A DNA stretch of 64,000 nt, taken from NCBI GenBank assembly GCA_020726505.1, contig JAHLEZ010000006.1:3038001-3102000 (forward strand), written 5' to 3'. The stretch's first letter is position 1. The number at the start of each line of letters is the position of its first letter. A program made the position numbers and the translations under genes. Source of the DNA: Leptodontidium sp. MPI-SDFR-AT-0119. Lineage: Eukaryota; Ascomycota; Leotiomycetes; Helotiales; Leptodontidiaceae. The notes under the pieces were generated by a model that was not told the DNA's origin, did not search any database, and saw nothing but the letters and a program-made list of their open reading frames with translations. Of this stretch, positions 45,241 to 57,499 are shown piece by piece.

Positions 45241-46277
45241 CATACCATGCATGACACCATTTCCAAAATATTTTATTTGGGATAGACGAATATTCTTCGC
45301 CATTGTATATCAGCAATTTTAGCATTGATTCGACGTTGGCTCTCGATTGGGAGGGAGGTAGAGTTGGAGTAACAATCTGAAGTCCCAGAACGCTGATTCT
45401 GAACTTGGACATTAGATGGCGGAGTTTATGTAGAATACGAGGGAAAGAATACCCTGCTTGAATACCAACATAGTGCCATGTTTTGCGCTGTCTTCACTGG
45501 TGGTGTACAACAGGCACAAATATGCTGCCGGCAATACCAAAGATAGCGTAGCACCTTTCAAGTTGAACGGGCTTGCTCTGCTTGTGACCGTCAAGTTTCT
45601 TCGAGGATGATCGTCGCCTGTCCAGTGGAGTAGCGGGAACTAGCCAGCCATGACTCTCTCCGTGGTCACTATCGAGTCAAGAGAAAGAAGCACAAGATAG
45701 GATAGGCATTAGTATATCAATTCAAAACTGAGAGTTGGAAATAATATTGCATATTAGCGGAATGATCGGGCTGTCTGAAATTAGCTTTAATCTCTCTTAC
45801 TTGCGCCATGATTAGATTCTTCCACGCACTTATCTTGATAAACGTTGCTGAGGAATTTCTGTTTTAGTTTTACACATACAGTACGCAAATTTAGGCATAT
45901 GCCTTCGTGACGAACGACGCCGAGAAATTCCTTATTCTCAGAATTAATTTTGAGCATACGCAAATTTGAATCCTGTAACAACTGATCAGCGATCCAGATG
46001 GCTGTACGGAACAGGCCATCCAGAGTTGAGCCTCGCGTTAGCCACCATTATGGCGTGCCTTAAGTCGCTCGTGGTTGAATAGAATTTTTTTTTTTTGGAG
46101 ATTATAGGAATCCCCCCTATTAAATAATTAAAATATAATTTAGGTAATTAATTTTTATTATTAAACGTATTTTAATAATCTTTTGAGTATAATAAAGTAA
46201 CGCTTAATAATAATAATAACAATAATAATAATAAAAATGTTTAACGCAAGACGTGAATTCATTTAGGTAAATAAGTA
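45241..46277. other. intergenic, end of the right gene island
   Basis: No supported gene. Contains a T-run (about 46086-46097) and turns AT-rich after 46100. A simple (taa)n stretch lies at 46205-46237. Confidence 0.45.
46205..46237. repeat. (TAA)n microsatellite
   Basis: taataataataataacaata and the following taataataa: about ten trinucleotide units with one interruption, just left of the C3 LTR. Confidence 0.8.
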
Positions 46278-46513
46278 TGTGACGGTTGGGAGCGCCCAGA
46301 GCCTCATTTCCGGTATGCCAGCTAACCGAACCTTACCGAGATTAATTAGCCTTATAGCGTTTCCCCTTTTTATATATAAAGCTCTTCTTTCCTTACCTTT
46401 TTTCTTTTGTAGTTATAGATTTTAAGAAGACTCTTGTTATTTTTATATATCTAATGTTAATATATAAGGCCGCCGTTATATGTGATTATTGTTTTTCTAA
46501 AGCAAGCGTTATA
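46278..46513 (+). repeat. diverged C-family 5' LTR (236 bp)
   Basis: Shares both termini and the order of blocks (gcccagagcctcatttccgg; tatatataaa; tataaggccgccgtta; tgtgattattg) with the C LTRs at 1598-1846 and 57223-57469, but is shorter and more diverged. Confidence 0.75.
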
Positions 46514-47890
46514 TTATTTACAACTCTTTTTTAACCTGTTTAAGAAGATAGTAAACATCCTCCCCCCTTTAATTTCCTTATAAGCAATTACTACGAAACT
46601 AACTTAATATAGGGAAGGCTTATATTAAGTAATAAGTCCTTAATAAATAGTACTTAAGTTTACCGTATCCCTCGTAAAACCAACTAAAGTTTCGCCCTCC
46701 TTCTCCTTTTCTTCGTTATAAAACCGAAGAAACTAATAACCCCTTTTCGCTAAACCTCTTCCTTTAACTCGCCGAATTAAGCCGAAAGTTGTCCCTCCTT
46801 TAATAGAGCAATTTCTTACTAAAGACGCTAATATATCGTTTGCCTTTTCCTTCGTCCCCTCGTATAACTCCCCTAATATTAATACCCTTAAAGTTGATAC
46901 TTTTATTAATACACTTAGTATTAACCCTAGCTAATACACGCTAGGGAGTAATGTAGAGCTTATAAGGACATATATAAGAGAAACTTTATAAGAGAACCGA
47001 CTTCGCATCTTAGAAACCTTACTCACGGAGTCTTGTATAAAGAACTAGCGGTTAAAGCTATTTCTTTAATAACAGCGACTTACTATCGACGAGCCGCTGC
47101 CACGTAGATCCGCCCTTAGATCTGTGACTTTTTAAGATAAGGGCATATCCCTTTATCCCTTAGTTAAGGAAACTCCTGCCTCCGAGCTAGACAAAGGTAA
47201 AGGTAAGGCATAAAATATACTTGTACTTAAACCTAGTAGTCTACCCGATAATAATAACGATAATAATAAAGACGATTTCCGGCCTTGCCGCACTCCTCGG
47301 CCTTAGATCCCTTAACGTTCTCGCTCTCTCTTCTTCTTTCGTTTCTTTATTATATTCGTGGCAACTCGTATTAAGAAAATCCTTAACTTATAAGAGAAAC
47401 TTACCGATAGCTACGATTACTAACCTAAGCTTTAAGAAGTATAAGTTTATAATACTCTTAAGAAGTACCGTACTTACTTTATAAACGACGAGCATTAGAA
47501 AGATTAGATTCTTACATAAACCGATAGTATACCTTGTACTTTCTTAGAGCTAGTATTCCTTAAGCTAGAGTTTAACGAAAATAAAACCCTTGTCGACGCT
47601 CTTCATTTAGTTAACTGGGTAGTTAGGTTTCTGACTAACCCTTATAAGTAATAGATTATATAAAATAAGTACTTTAAGTTAATAATAAGATTAAGAGAGT
47701 TGTTTTGGGACTTTTACCGGAAATTCCGTACGTTAATATAATAAGTAGGCATAAACGACTAAGGTAACCTTAAAATAAACCTTAAATACAAGATCGCTTT
47801 ACGCTTACGTACTAGATTATTTAATAAATACCGGCACTCGAGTACTCTAGAATAGTATATTAAGGCTATTTAAACTAAAGACTAAGGTTA
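46278..47890 (+). mobile_element. Ty3/gypsy element C3: 5' LTR and gag part
   Basis: An LTR (46278-46513, tgtgacggttggga to gcaagcgttata) related to the C LTR is followed by a leader and a gag-like region. 47040-47330 is the reverse complement of about 63600-63900 in C2, and the similarity runs to about 47890. Frames are broken; the open piece at 47221-47484 is not in a recognisable Gag frame. The element is cut at about 47890, where unrelated DNA begins. Confidence 0.7.
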
Positions 47891-48000
47891 TGTCACGGTA
47901 CATGGTTAGCGGCACCTGCTACGCGAGCCCACTGATCGGCCAGGTGTGCTTCCTACACACCCACAACTAACTAAACTTACCTACTTGACATATATATAGT
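47891..48000. other. short unique segment between C3 and the hAT element
   Basis: GC-richer than both neighbours (tgtcacggtacatggttagc and onward). Not found elsewhere in the window. It may be host DNA or the end of another element. Confidence 0.35.
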
Positions 48001-48537
48001 CAGCGTTTTGACTGACTAGACTAGACTAGAATAACACGTATTATTCTAGTCTAGTCAAACGATTTTCACTATTATTCTAGTCTAATTAACTAATTAGTTA
48101 AATAACTTGATTAGTAATTGAATAGTTATAAATAACAGTTATATAATCAACTCTCGGTTAAATTTTAAGCTCAAATTCGGGATCTATACCTATTTAAGTA
48201 AAGCTCCCGCGATTTTGCTTATCAAGCGAGAGTACGATAAGGAACCTTCGAGAATTAGTATTATACTTCTAGACTTTTCTAAAGTATTAATAATTATTTA
48301 TTAACGTATTACAAATACTAATAAGTGTATTTATAATGCTTTGAAATATAAAGAATCTTTTAGATTAAACGATTTGTCACTTAGTATTTTTGTTGATTTG
48401 ATTATTATAAAAAGAGCTGATATCTCGTTTTTAATCGGATTTCTTCTCTTTAAATAATACTTTAAATACTTATAACAACCTAACTTGTTTATTATATTAT
48501 ATTAATCAGCCTTTATATACTTATTATATACTTCAAA

Positions 48538-51500
48538 ATGTCTCAATCAACTTTAATTACTAAGAATATTAAGCAAAACGCCGAAGACTTTAAATTAGAC
48601 CCTCTTGAATTACAAGCTCCTATTTTTAGACTTAAATATCTTAAAAAAGAGCTAGAAAAGCGAAAAAGTAACCCCGAATTACTCGAAAATTATTAAACTG
48701 TTACAGTTACATGCTTAATGCCTAGTTGCAAGTAAGTTACTCTATTAAACCTTAAATTATATATATATTAATAATAAATATAGTATGAAATGGACTAATC
48801 AAGCTGTTAATAGATCAACAAGCAATTATCTTAGTCACTTTCGATATAGCCATAAAAGTGTTAACTTAAATTCTATTCAAGCTAGCATTAGTCAAGGTAC
48901 ATATACTCTTATTCTAATAACTTTAATCAAACGATTATTTACTAATAATTTAATTATTAGAAGAAATTACCGATTCGAGTCAACAAAGCTTAGAGCAAAG
49001 CTTTTCTAGTCAATAAAGCTCAGTTAGTATCAGGCCGCAAGCCTTTACTATAACTCACTTTAAGCGACTACTTTTAAACTTTATTATTTCAAATAATATA
49101 TCGTTTTACGTTATAACTACAGATAGCTTTAAGAAGCTATTATTTTATTTAAATAAGTAAGTTTACCTTTTCTTTAAGGAATATATTATTATACTAATAA
49201 TAATAAAGAGAAACACCTCTAATATACTCAAGAATTCTTACTAAAGAGCTAAGCTTAAGCTTTTCGACTAATAAAGCTTTAATAATAGAGCAATTAACAG
49301 AGCAAAAAGCTAATCAAGGAGGATTTTCTTTAACTCTTGACGCTTGGACTGTTATTAATCAAGACACATATCTTGGAATTACTATGTAAGTATTAAGTTA
49401 ATAAAGTTTTTAGGTTTATTATTACATAAATACTAACTTATTTTATAGTCATTATATTAACTCTCGATTTGAGCTAAAGTCTCACTTATTAGCTATGCGA
49501 GAGCTCTCTGATATTCACTCTAGTATTTATATAAATTCGGTATTATTAGAAACTCTAAGAGAGTTTAATATTGAATATAATATTATCAGGTATGTATTAA
49601 TAATTAATTATTAGTAATTATAATAACTAATGTATTACTTTAGTATTACACGAGATAACGCCTTTTCGAATAACACTTTAATCGAAGCTCTTATAAAACA
49701 CTACGAAAAAGAAGGCTTACGATTTCAAGGAGATATACCTTGTATTGCTCACGTATTAAATCTCGTGATTCAAGATATTATAAAAGGTATTATAAAAGAG
49801 GATTATGATTACTCTTATATTAACGATATATATACAGAAGAAAACGATTCGGAAGAATAAAATACAAGTAAGTTAATTTAAATATAACTTATTATTAATA
49901 ATATATTAATATTTTACAGATTACTCTATATGGCGAAAAGTGCGGAAGATTATAATTGGGTTGAAATATAATCAAGAAAATCGACGTGCTTTAAATAATC
50001 AAATTAAAGCCTTTGAAATTTTAAATACTCGATTTCCTCAACTTAGTAAGTAATCACTTAATAATTTTCGAAGATATTACTAATTAATAATTTATTTTTA
50101 GATCAAAAAACACGATAGTCTTCCTCGTATTATATATTAAAAAACTTCCTTTATATATGGGAAACTATTAAAGCTGTTATTAACAGCTCAAACTAAAGGC
50201 TTTTAGAAATAAGAGCTTAATTCTTATAGATATCGAATTACAATGGCTTAAGAACTTACTTTTAGTTCTAAATATCTTTGTTAAAGCTATTATAAAGCTT
50301 CAGGCCGAGAAATACCCGATAATATATTATATTATCCCTGAGGTTTATATAATATATAATAAGTTAGAAAATTTCAAAAGAATATTTAATGTAAGTTATT
50401 AATTCTTTAATTATTATTTTATTATAAAAGTACTAATTAAGTTACTAGGATCCTCTATTTATAACTACTATTGATAGAAGTATTGCAAAACTTCGAAAAT
50501 ACTATCCAAAAACCGGCGTTTTAGACAAAAGATCAAAAACTTTATATTTAGCTTTGATTTTAGACCCTAGAATTAAAAAGGAAGGATTACTTAATATCGG
50601 GCTTAGTACCGGTATGATTTCGGATATTAAAGCTAGGCTTAAACGAGACTATTCAATGTAAGTTAACTTATTATTAGTTATACCTTTTATTTTTATTAAA
50701 CATTTACTAATAATATTATTTAGATATAAAGCGGATTATATTCGGCTTAATCCTATTCAAGAAGTTTGTCAGATTTTGACTTCGGTAACTCGTGCCGATT
50801 CTACGCGAGAATAGCCGGAGTAATCTCCACTGCTTACGCGGACCGGAAATTACTCTCGTATTCGATTACGTAGTCCGTAAGAGCCACGTAATCGATTACG
50901 TAGTCGTCGAAGCTTCTAAAGAAGCTAATATTATGTATATAACTACTGAAGAGCCCTTATGGCTCTTCTCAAGCAAGCAAGCAATCTACTTTGTCTTTAA
51001 TCACGTGTCCTCACCTACTGCGCTTCCTCTCTTCTGATTGGCTCACCTATTTTCACAAAGTTGAAGAAATAGATATTTATAACGACGACGACGACGACGA
51101 GCTAGGAATATACGCTAAAAACGACGAATTAGAAGAATTTGAAGACGACGAAATTACGGCTTATTTTGAAGAAAAAAGGATCTCTCGTGAAGTAAGTTAA
51201 CTTCTTTATTAATATTAATATAATTAGTACTAATTAATTAATTTCTAGAGAAATCCTTTAGAATATTAGAGAGCTAATAGAGACAAATATAAGATATTAT
51301 CTTTAATAGCTCAAAAATATCTTCAGATTCCCGCTAGCTCTGCTAGTAGCGAACGATTCTTTTCTTAAGGAGCTCTTATTATATCTAAAACGAGAAATAG
51401 ATTATTAAAAGAGACTTTTGAGAAGATAATTTGCCTTAAAAGCTGGGGAGTTATACCTATTGAAGAAGATATAGAATTAGTAAGGGCTAAACTATTAAAA

Positions 51501-51551
51501 AAAGAAGGGGAAAAGTTAGTAGATAACGAGGATAATCTATTTAGTATATAA
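48538..51551 (+). pseudogene. hAT transposase gene, multi-intron, interrupted by a solo LTR
   Basis: Starts MSQSTLITKNIKQNAEDFKL. Many short introns with GTAAGT/GTATGT donors and TAG/CAG acceptors are visible (for example from 48733, 49387, 49590, 49867, 50048, 50390, 50658 and 51190). Domains: TLDAWTVINQDTYLGIT (hAT catalytic core, about 49340-49384); TRDNAFSNNTLIEALIKHYE then DIPCIAHVLNLVIQDI (49645-49795); LYLALILDPRIKKEGLL (about 50540-50595); and the C-terminal dimerisation block IPASSASSERFFS, TRNRLLKETFEKIICLKSWG (51325-51450). A few RIP-type stops and the LTR insertion (between LNPIQEV and VEEIDIY) break it. Otherwise it is one of the better preserved relics here. Confidence 0.8.
50767..51057 (+). 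repeat. solo LTR of copia E family (291 bp)
   Basis: From tgtcagattttgacttcggt to cacctattttcaca, flanked by TSD aagtt (50762-50766, 51058-51062). No internal copia DNA, so it arose by LTR-LTR recombination. It interrupts an exon of the hAT transposase. It carries a 16-bp palindrome acgtaatcgattacgt. Confidence 0.9.
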
Positions 51552-51713
51552 TTAGCTTATACTTAGGCTTTTAGTTAGATATATAATACATAGTTATTCT
51601 TTATATATTTCTTTTATACTACAGATTACTAAATTATGTGATAAATTATTCAAGTTATTTAACTAATAATTAAATAAATAATCTAGTCTATTCAAGTCAA
51701 ATTCAAAATCGTT

Positions 51714-54700
51714 ATTTTAGTTGTCGTGCAGAAGAAGAGCAGAGGTTTAGGGGGCTTGAAAGATTCTACGATTAGATAAGGGTTTTAGAAAATATATTTA
51801 AAGATTAATTAAATTGAGCGTTATCCTCTTAAAGAGAGGAGCTGAAGACTGGGTTTATATACCTAGAATGCTTACACAAGTATACACTAGACTAAAGAAT
51901 TGCGCTGGTGCGCGACACACCCTTATAGTAAGTTATAGTTATAAGGACGTTAAGCTTATTATTAAAATACGCACTAAGGAGATTAAGAGATGCCCTATAC
52001 GTACTTTAAGCAATAAATAAGGCTCTAGGAAAAACTAACTAAGACTATTATATAGTCGTTAAGTGAGTTGTAATAAAAGAAAGTATAATACGTAGTCAAG
52101 CGCGTAATCGGGAGCTCGTTCGTTAATAAACGCGCACCCCTTAAAAAGTAAATAATAACATAAGTCGCCGCGTTAAGATCTTAAATATTAAATAAGAGTA
52201 CGTAAATAAGGCGTACTATAAATATAAGAGTATTTATACGTTTATTTTAAATTATAAATATAAAGATATAAGATAAAGTTTCCGGAAAGAGAGTACAATC
52301 TATAGATTATAAGGCTAAGATCTTATTATAAGACAAATAGCCCGGTCTATAGTAAGACAAGTGCGGTTAAAGTGTTAATTAGTTAATTAGACGTCGCTAG
52401 TAATTACGTCTAAGTTAAGAAGTGGCGCTTAATACTTTAATTAGCTGAGCCACGTTAAGTTAATATAAAGGTTTCTACTTACTTAATAAGTAGTGTTAAT
52501 TAGTAAACCGTGCACGCGATTAGTAATCGCGAGCCTTCCACTTATAATTATAAATACTGCCCTCCTTTCTTACTAATAATAACCCTTTTCTAATATTATT
52601 AACGCTAATATATACTTTTATATTTGCCCCTCTATTCCTTTCCTCTTCTTTTATATTATTAAATTCATTATCGAGTATTTTAAGATACCTAATAAATTCA
52701 CTCTTTCTAAGACTACTAAGAGTCTATAAGAACGTTCTAAGGCCCTTACTAATCGAATAAATCGCTAGATTACCCGCGAGGAAGGTGGCTTTAATATAAA
52801 GCGCAAAGTTATATAAGAATAACGTCGCTAAAGACTTTAAGTTATAAGTATTTATTTCCTTATTTTCGATTATTTATTTTTATACTCTTATCTCTTACCC
52901 CCTTACTTTCGAGTATTAAATTAACTCTTTAGGTAATAAATAATTACTATAAAAGTATTTGCCTTATTATTTCTTATTTAAGAAGACGATAATAATAAGC
53001 TTAAGGATGTCTTTAACAATATTAATAATAATAAAAATAAACTTGCCGGCGGTGTCTCCTTTACTCCTTTTACACCTTCTTGTTTTATTATTTCCTTAGG
53101 CGATCCCCTTTATTTTATAGTCGTATTTAACTCTAATAATAATATCTTGCCTGTCCTTTGCCGCTCTTATTATACTTTTATTCGCCTCTCCCTACTAAAA
53201 TCTTTACTTCTTATTCGTACTACTTATACGCTATTTAAAATAACTATTTAAGTTTCTTTTAGTACTTCGAAGACTTCTAAAAAAATATTAAATAAAGTTC
53301 TTAATCTCTAACCTCGTAAACGCGCTAGTGTTTTTACTTCTCTTTATTAGTCTCACAAGAGTTCTAAGAGATCTTTACTAGTAAGAAGAACTCGTAGTAT
53401 ATATTTCTTTTTATTTATTTAAATCTCACTTTTATTTATTAAGTATTAAAGTATATACTAATAATATTATAAGCCGCGAATTTACTAATCCTTATTTATT
53501 ATATATTTAAGCTGCTACTTATAATAAAGGAGATTAAGGCTACTACTATATAAATATTATTTCGGCTAATAATCGCTACTTTACTTGTATTAGTGGCTAT
53601 ATATACTCTCCCGCCACTGACAATCTTCTAAAGTACGGCAAGAGACTAGTCCGCGCTATTAATACTAACGATTAAAAGGTATATAAATTTTTTAATAAAT
53701 TATTAGCGATTATTAAGTTAATTGTTTTAAGTCTATTAAAAAGTATCGCGTTACTATTAAGACTCTCCTCGAGAATTTAGGCAAGTCTTCGAGCTCTAAA
53801 GAGGAGACTAATAAAATCGTTCCCTTTTTTTCGTGCCGTCCTCCTCTTAAGTATAATAAAAAGGATAACTTAAATAATAAGGCTAAAACTAGAACTAATA
53901 GAGTTACAGGAAAGTATAAAAAGTTTATAAGTATTACGGATATATTTAAAAACATAGCTAGTATACTTCAGTTTAGAGAGCTTTAGGTTTAAGTGGGATT
54001 TAGTTAGGCTTACGGGGATCTTTTTGTTTTTATATAAAGTTTTAGTTAGGTTTTTTTTTGTAAATTTATAAGATCTTTAGCTAGGTTTAGCCGGATTAGT
54101 TATAAGATTTGAGTAAAATTAGGTAGATTTTTAGTGTTCTAGCTATAGAAACACTTAATTTATTAAGTAAAAAAGTTTTTATAAATAAAAATAATATAGA
54201 ATTCCTCGATATATTTTTAATAAATGTGTTTAAAGCTCTTTAACTTAAGATCTATAATTACTAAAGTTTAAGAGAGCTCTAAAAAGCTCGAATTTCTAAC
54301 GAGACAAATTCTTTATAAGACTATTAATAAGTATATTAATAATTAGAAGATATACTACTTTAAAGGATCCGCGAGTATACTCTTGCTTTAATTATATATT
54401 ATAAATATTAATATAGCGCAACTTTGTCGCGATCCTTTTATTATTTATAACGAGCCTAATAGTTTATTAGTTATTATATAGAATCTCTTACGTCTCACTT
54501 AAATTAAGAGCTAGATTTTTAAAGAAGCGTTAAAGAGCTATAGTTTCTTTACTTATATACTTTAGTATAAGTAGTTCTACTTTAATTATTAAAGTAGTAA
54601 TTATTATTTGTCTTAATACTTTTTAGATTATTAGTCCGACAAATAAAAAGATCACGTAACCTTAAGATAATCGTCGTGTCTTTATATTATTAGCGAAAGA

Positions 54701-55325
54701 GGCGTCGGAGGTAATAATAATTACTTTACTATAGTGTCTACTATAAATAATACTTAGAAAGCGCGTACTAAACAAGTAGCGAATAAGCTAATATATTATA
54801 ATAAAGTGTTTAGGCCTAAGGTTTATTATGAATTATAAGAGTAAGGCAATTATATATATAATATTTAGTCTTATAATAATTATTACATATAAGACATAGC
54901 CTACTCTCTCTTAATATACTTTAATATGTTTCTTAGAAGCTTGTCTTATGTACTTAATAAGATTAATTTACGGCAGCAGTGTCGTTAGACAATTACTATT
55001 TACTTACTTAAATTTGCGAGTAATCTTCTTAAGGTACTAATTGTAAACTAAAGAGATTATTTTACGCTTTTAATTATATAACACTTTAATCCCTAGGAAT
55101 TATTTAATATCTCTAAGATCATATATATTATATGCCTAATTTAGACGCTTAATAAGATCTTGTCTAAGCCTCTAATTATCTCGGTAATAAAGTACTTAGA
55201 TATTGTCTACGTAAAAGAGGACTAGGATTTTGTGTTTAAAATCTGTGAATATATAAGGCTCCTCTAAATAAGGAGAGAGCCCTAGATTAGTTAGAGTCTT
55301 ACTTATATACTTGTACTAAAAGTTA
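51714..55325. other. AT-rich relic region, identity unresolved
   Basis: No intact gene. Coding-like shreds on + include FTLSKTTKSL, ITREEGGFNIKRKVI (about 52685-52815) and LKYNKKDNLNNKAKTRTNRV then TGKYKKFISITDIFKN (about 53850-53950). A palindromic gcgattagtaatcgc lies at 52514-52528. TpA richness and stops suggest one or more RIP-destroyed transposons not otherwise represented in the window. I could not assign a class or find terminal repeats. Confidence 0.35.
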
Positions 55326-55627
55326 TGTTACGGCTGGCCAAAGGTTGATACTGCGAGTTGACTCTAGCTTTGTATTAGGGACTAAGGCTACGCTTAGAAT
55401 CGAGAAGAAAAGACAAGGAGGAAAGGAGAGCTCTCCGTAAGGGAGGGCTCGAGTATATATATATAAAGGACCCTCCTAATAGGGCTTAGCGTAGTCGAGT
55501 GCTATTCACGTCAATATGTCGCAGGCTCGCCACTTAGTCTTCCTTATTAGGCCTAGCGCCGTCGTATAACTAGCGATATTACGAGCCTGTGTCGGTTAAA
55601 ATACAAGGCGTATTATAGGTCATAATA
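55326..55627 (-). repeat. 3' LTR of gypsy B4 (302 bp)
   Basis: From tgttacggctggccaaaggt to aggtcataata. Close to the B3 LTRs. The left flank (aaagtta) belongs to the unresolved AT-rich region. Confidence 0.9.
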
Positions 55628-57222
55628 TTACCCCCCCCCCTCCTAAAAAACTACGTCCGCGTAATTATAGCTATAACTGTATTATCTTTTAAGTCGTTAT
55701 AGTCGTTAATATTAGCGTTATAAGCCTTTAACTACTTTAGGAGAGCTCTTAGCGGGCCCTTAGCGTTAAGATACTTTAAGTAAAATTATTTAATTATATA
55801 CAGAGCTATTATAACATTCGAGTATAAGTACTACTCTAAGTCTTCGTTAGCGCCTAGCCACTTAATATAATAAAATAGCTTGTTTTATATAACCTTATAG
55901 CCAAGGATGCCTTTAATTTCCTACTCCTCTTACTTAAGTAATAGCTAAATAAGTGCCGGCGTAGCTTTAACTTATCCCAGTAAGGGGTTGTCGACATACT
56001 TATAAAGTAAGTGTAAGTAAAAGACAAAATGAATTAACTAGTCCTCTAAGAGCTCGACTTTTTAACTCTCTTTTTCTTAAGCGATTACCTTAATAGGGCC
56101 GTACTACTTATTAAATAGCTTCTTTAAGAGTCGGTCGACGTTCTAGTTCCGAGTGTTAACTAATACTAAGTCGCTAACGTCCTAATCGACGGCGCGTCGC
56201 CCACGGTTCGCCAGTCGTTTTATTTTCTCTTATTAGTCCTTTAAGGACGACTATACGACTTTTGTAACCTCCTTTATTTATAAAGCTACTTATAAAGCCT
56301 CCTCGTAATTAAGTTTCTCTATTACGCGGTAGCCGGTGGCTTTAGGTTAATTAAGTCCTAGGAAGTCTTTAGCTTAACGCTATTAAGTAGCTAAAAAGGA
56401 GACAGGCGGCCTAAGGACTTGTATAGTAACGTCAGTTAAATGATATTTATAATTAATAAGAGGTCGCTTTAATTGTCTTAGTAATAATAATAAAAGGGAT
56501 AAAGCCGCTACTTAATATATTAGTTTATTACTTTTATTTAGCCGTCGACGTTCAGGTTATACGCCGTCGTTAACTTTACTTTAATCCCGAGGATATAATA
56601 ATACTTTTTTTAAAAGGAGAAGACAAACTGAAGTCCTTAGTCCGAGACAATAGAGTCTAGTATACTAAAGTATTAAGTCTAATAAATAAAAAAGAGGATA
56701 ACTATGCCTTTCGCCGTAATTATATTATTATAAAGTATTAAGATTAACTTTTTAAATAAGTAGTTAATAATAACTATAGCGAAGTTATAACTATACTTAT
56801 TTAATAGTAACTTCGTAAAGTCTATCGTAAGGTATTAATATAGCCGAGTAGAGATTAGTAAGGGGTATAAGAAACTAAGAGTCTTATCCTTACGAGCCTT
56901 TTATCAGGAGTAACTACAGTTTATTATATATTAAATTAATAAGGCTATTTTAATAGTATTTGCGACTTAGTAATGCCTTTATCTTTCTGATCCCCGCGTG
57001 TACTACTAAAGGTTAAGAATATATATAGTAAATAAGTGTCGTGCAAAGCTCCGGCGGTTTTAAGGGCACTTTTAGGCGTCCTTAGAAAAGTAATTTGTCG
57101 TTTATTAACTTATAATTTAATAACTGTTTCTTAGCTTTTTATTAGAGAGGCTTTAGTAAAGGCGAAGACTTATTAACTAAGAGCACTTAATTAATAACGT
57201 CGTATTCCGCGATATTATATAT
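55326..57222 (-). mobile_element. Ty3/gypsy element B4, 3' part, cut by C2
   Basis: Left LTR 55326-55627 (302 bp), an inverted polypurine tract (C-run, 55631-55640), then the chromodomain and integrase region, colinear with B3 28285-29883. At 57222 the C2 LTR interrupts it. The remainder would lie beyond the window. RIP-damaged. Confidence 0.85.
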
Positions 57223-57469
57223 TGTGACGCTTGCCCTAGAAAGACGGCAATCACGTGTAACTGACGCCTCACATATCAACACAGGACATATGACAATACT
57301 AAGCATCAACTTAGAATCTACAACTACAAAGGAAAGAAGGTAAGGAAAGAAGAAGTCTATATATAAGAGGTCGGTATGCCTAACACTATAGTAATCTCGG
57401 TACGTCCCGATCAGGCAATACTAAGTAAAGCCGGTGGAAATAAGGCTCTAGGCAGCGACAGTCGTCACA
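57223..57469 (-). repeat. 3' LTR of gypsy C2 (247 bp)
   Basis: From tgtgacgcttgccctagaaa to gacagtcgtcaca. Terminal inverted tgtgacg/cgtcaca. It contains tatatataaga (about 57358-57368). Confidence 0.9.
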
Positions 57470-57499
57470 CTACCCCCCCCCTCCGGAAAAAGCTCGTCC

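Larger units (their letters stand above)
48001..51713 (+). mobile_element. hAT-superfamily DNA transposon
   Basis: The left end (cagcgttttgactgactaga) and the reverse-complemented right end (taacgattttgaatttgact) share an imperfect inverted repeat, with repeated tagactagac blocks and agttaaataactt just inside both ends. An 8-bp target duplication is not clear. It contains a multi-exon hAT transposase gene on + and, at 50767-51057, a solo copia E LTR. Confidence 0.7.
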
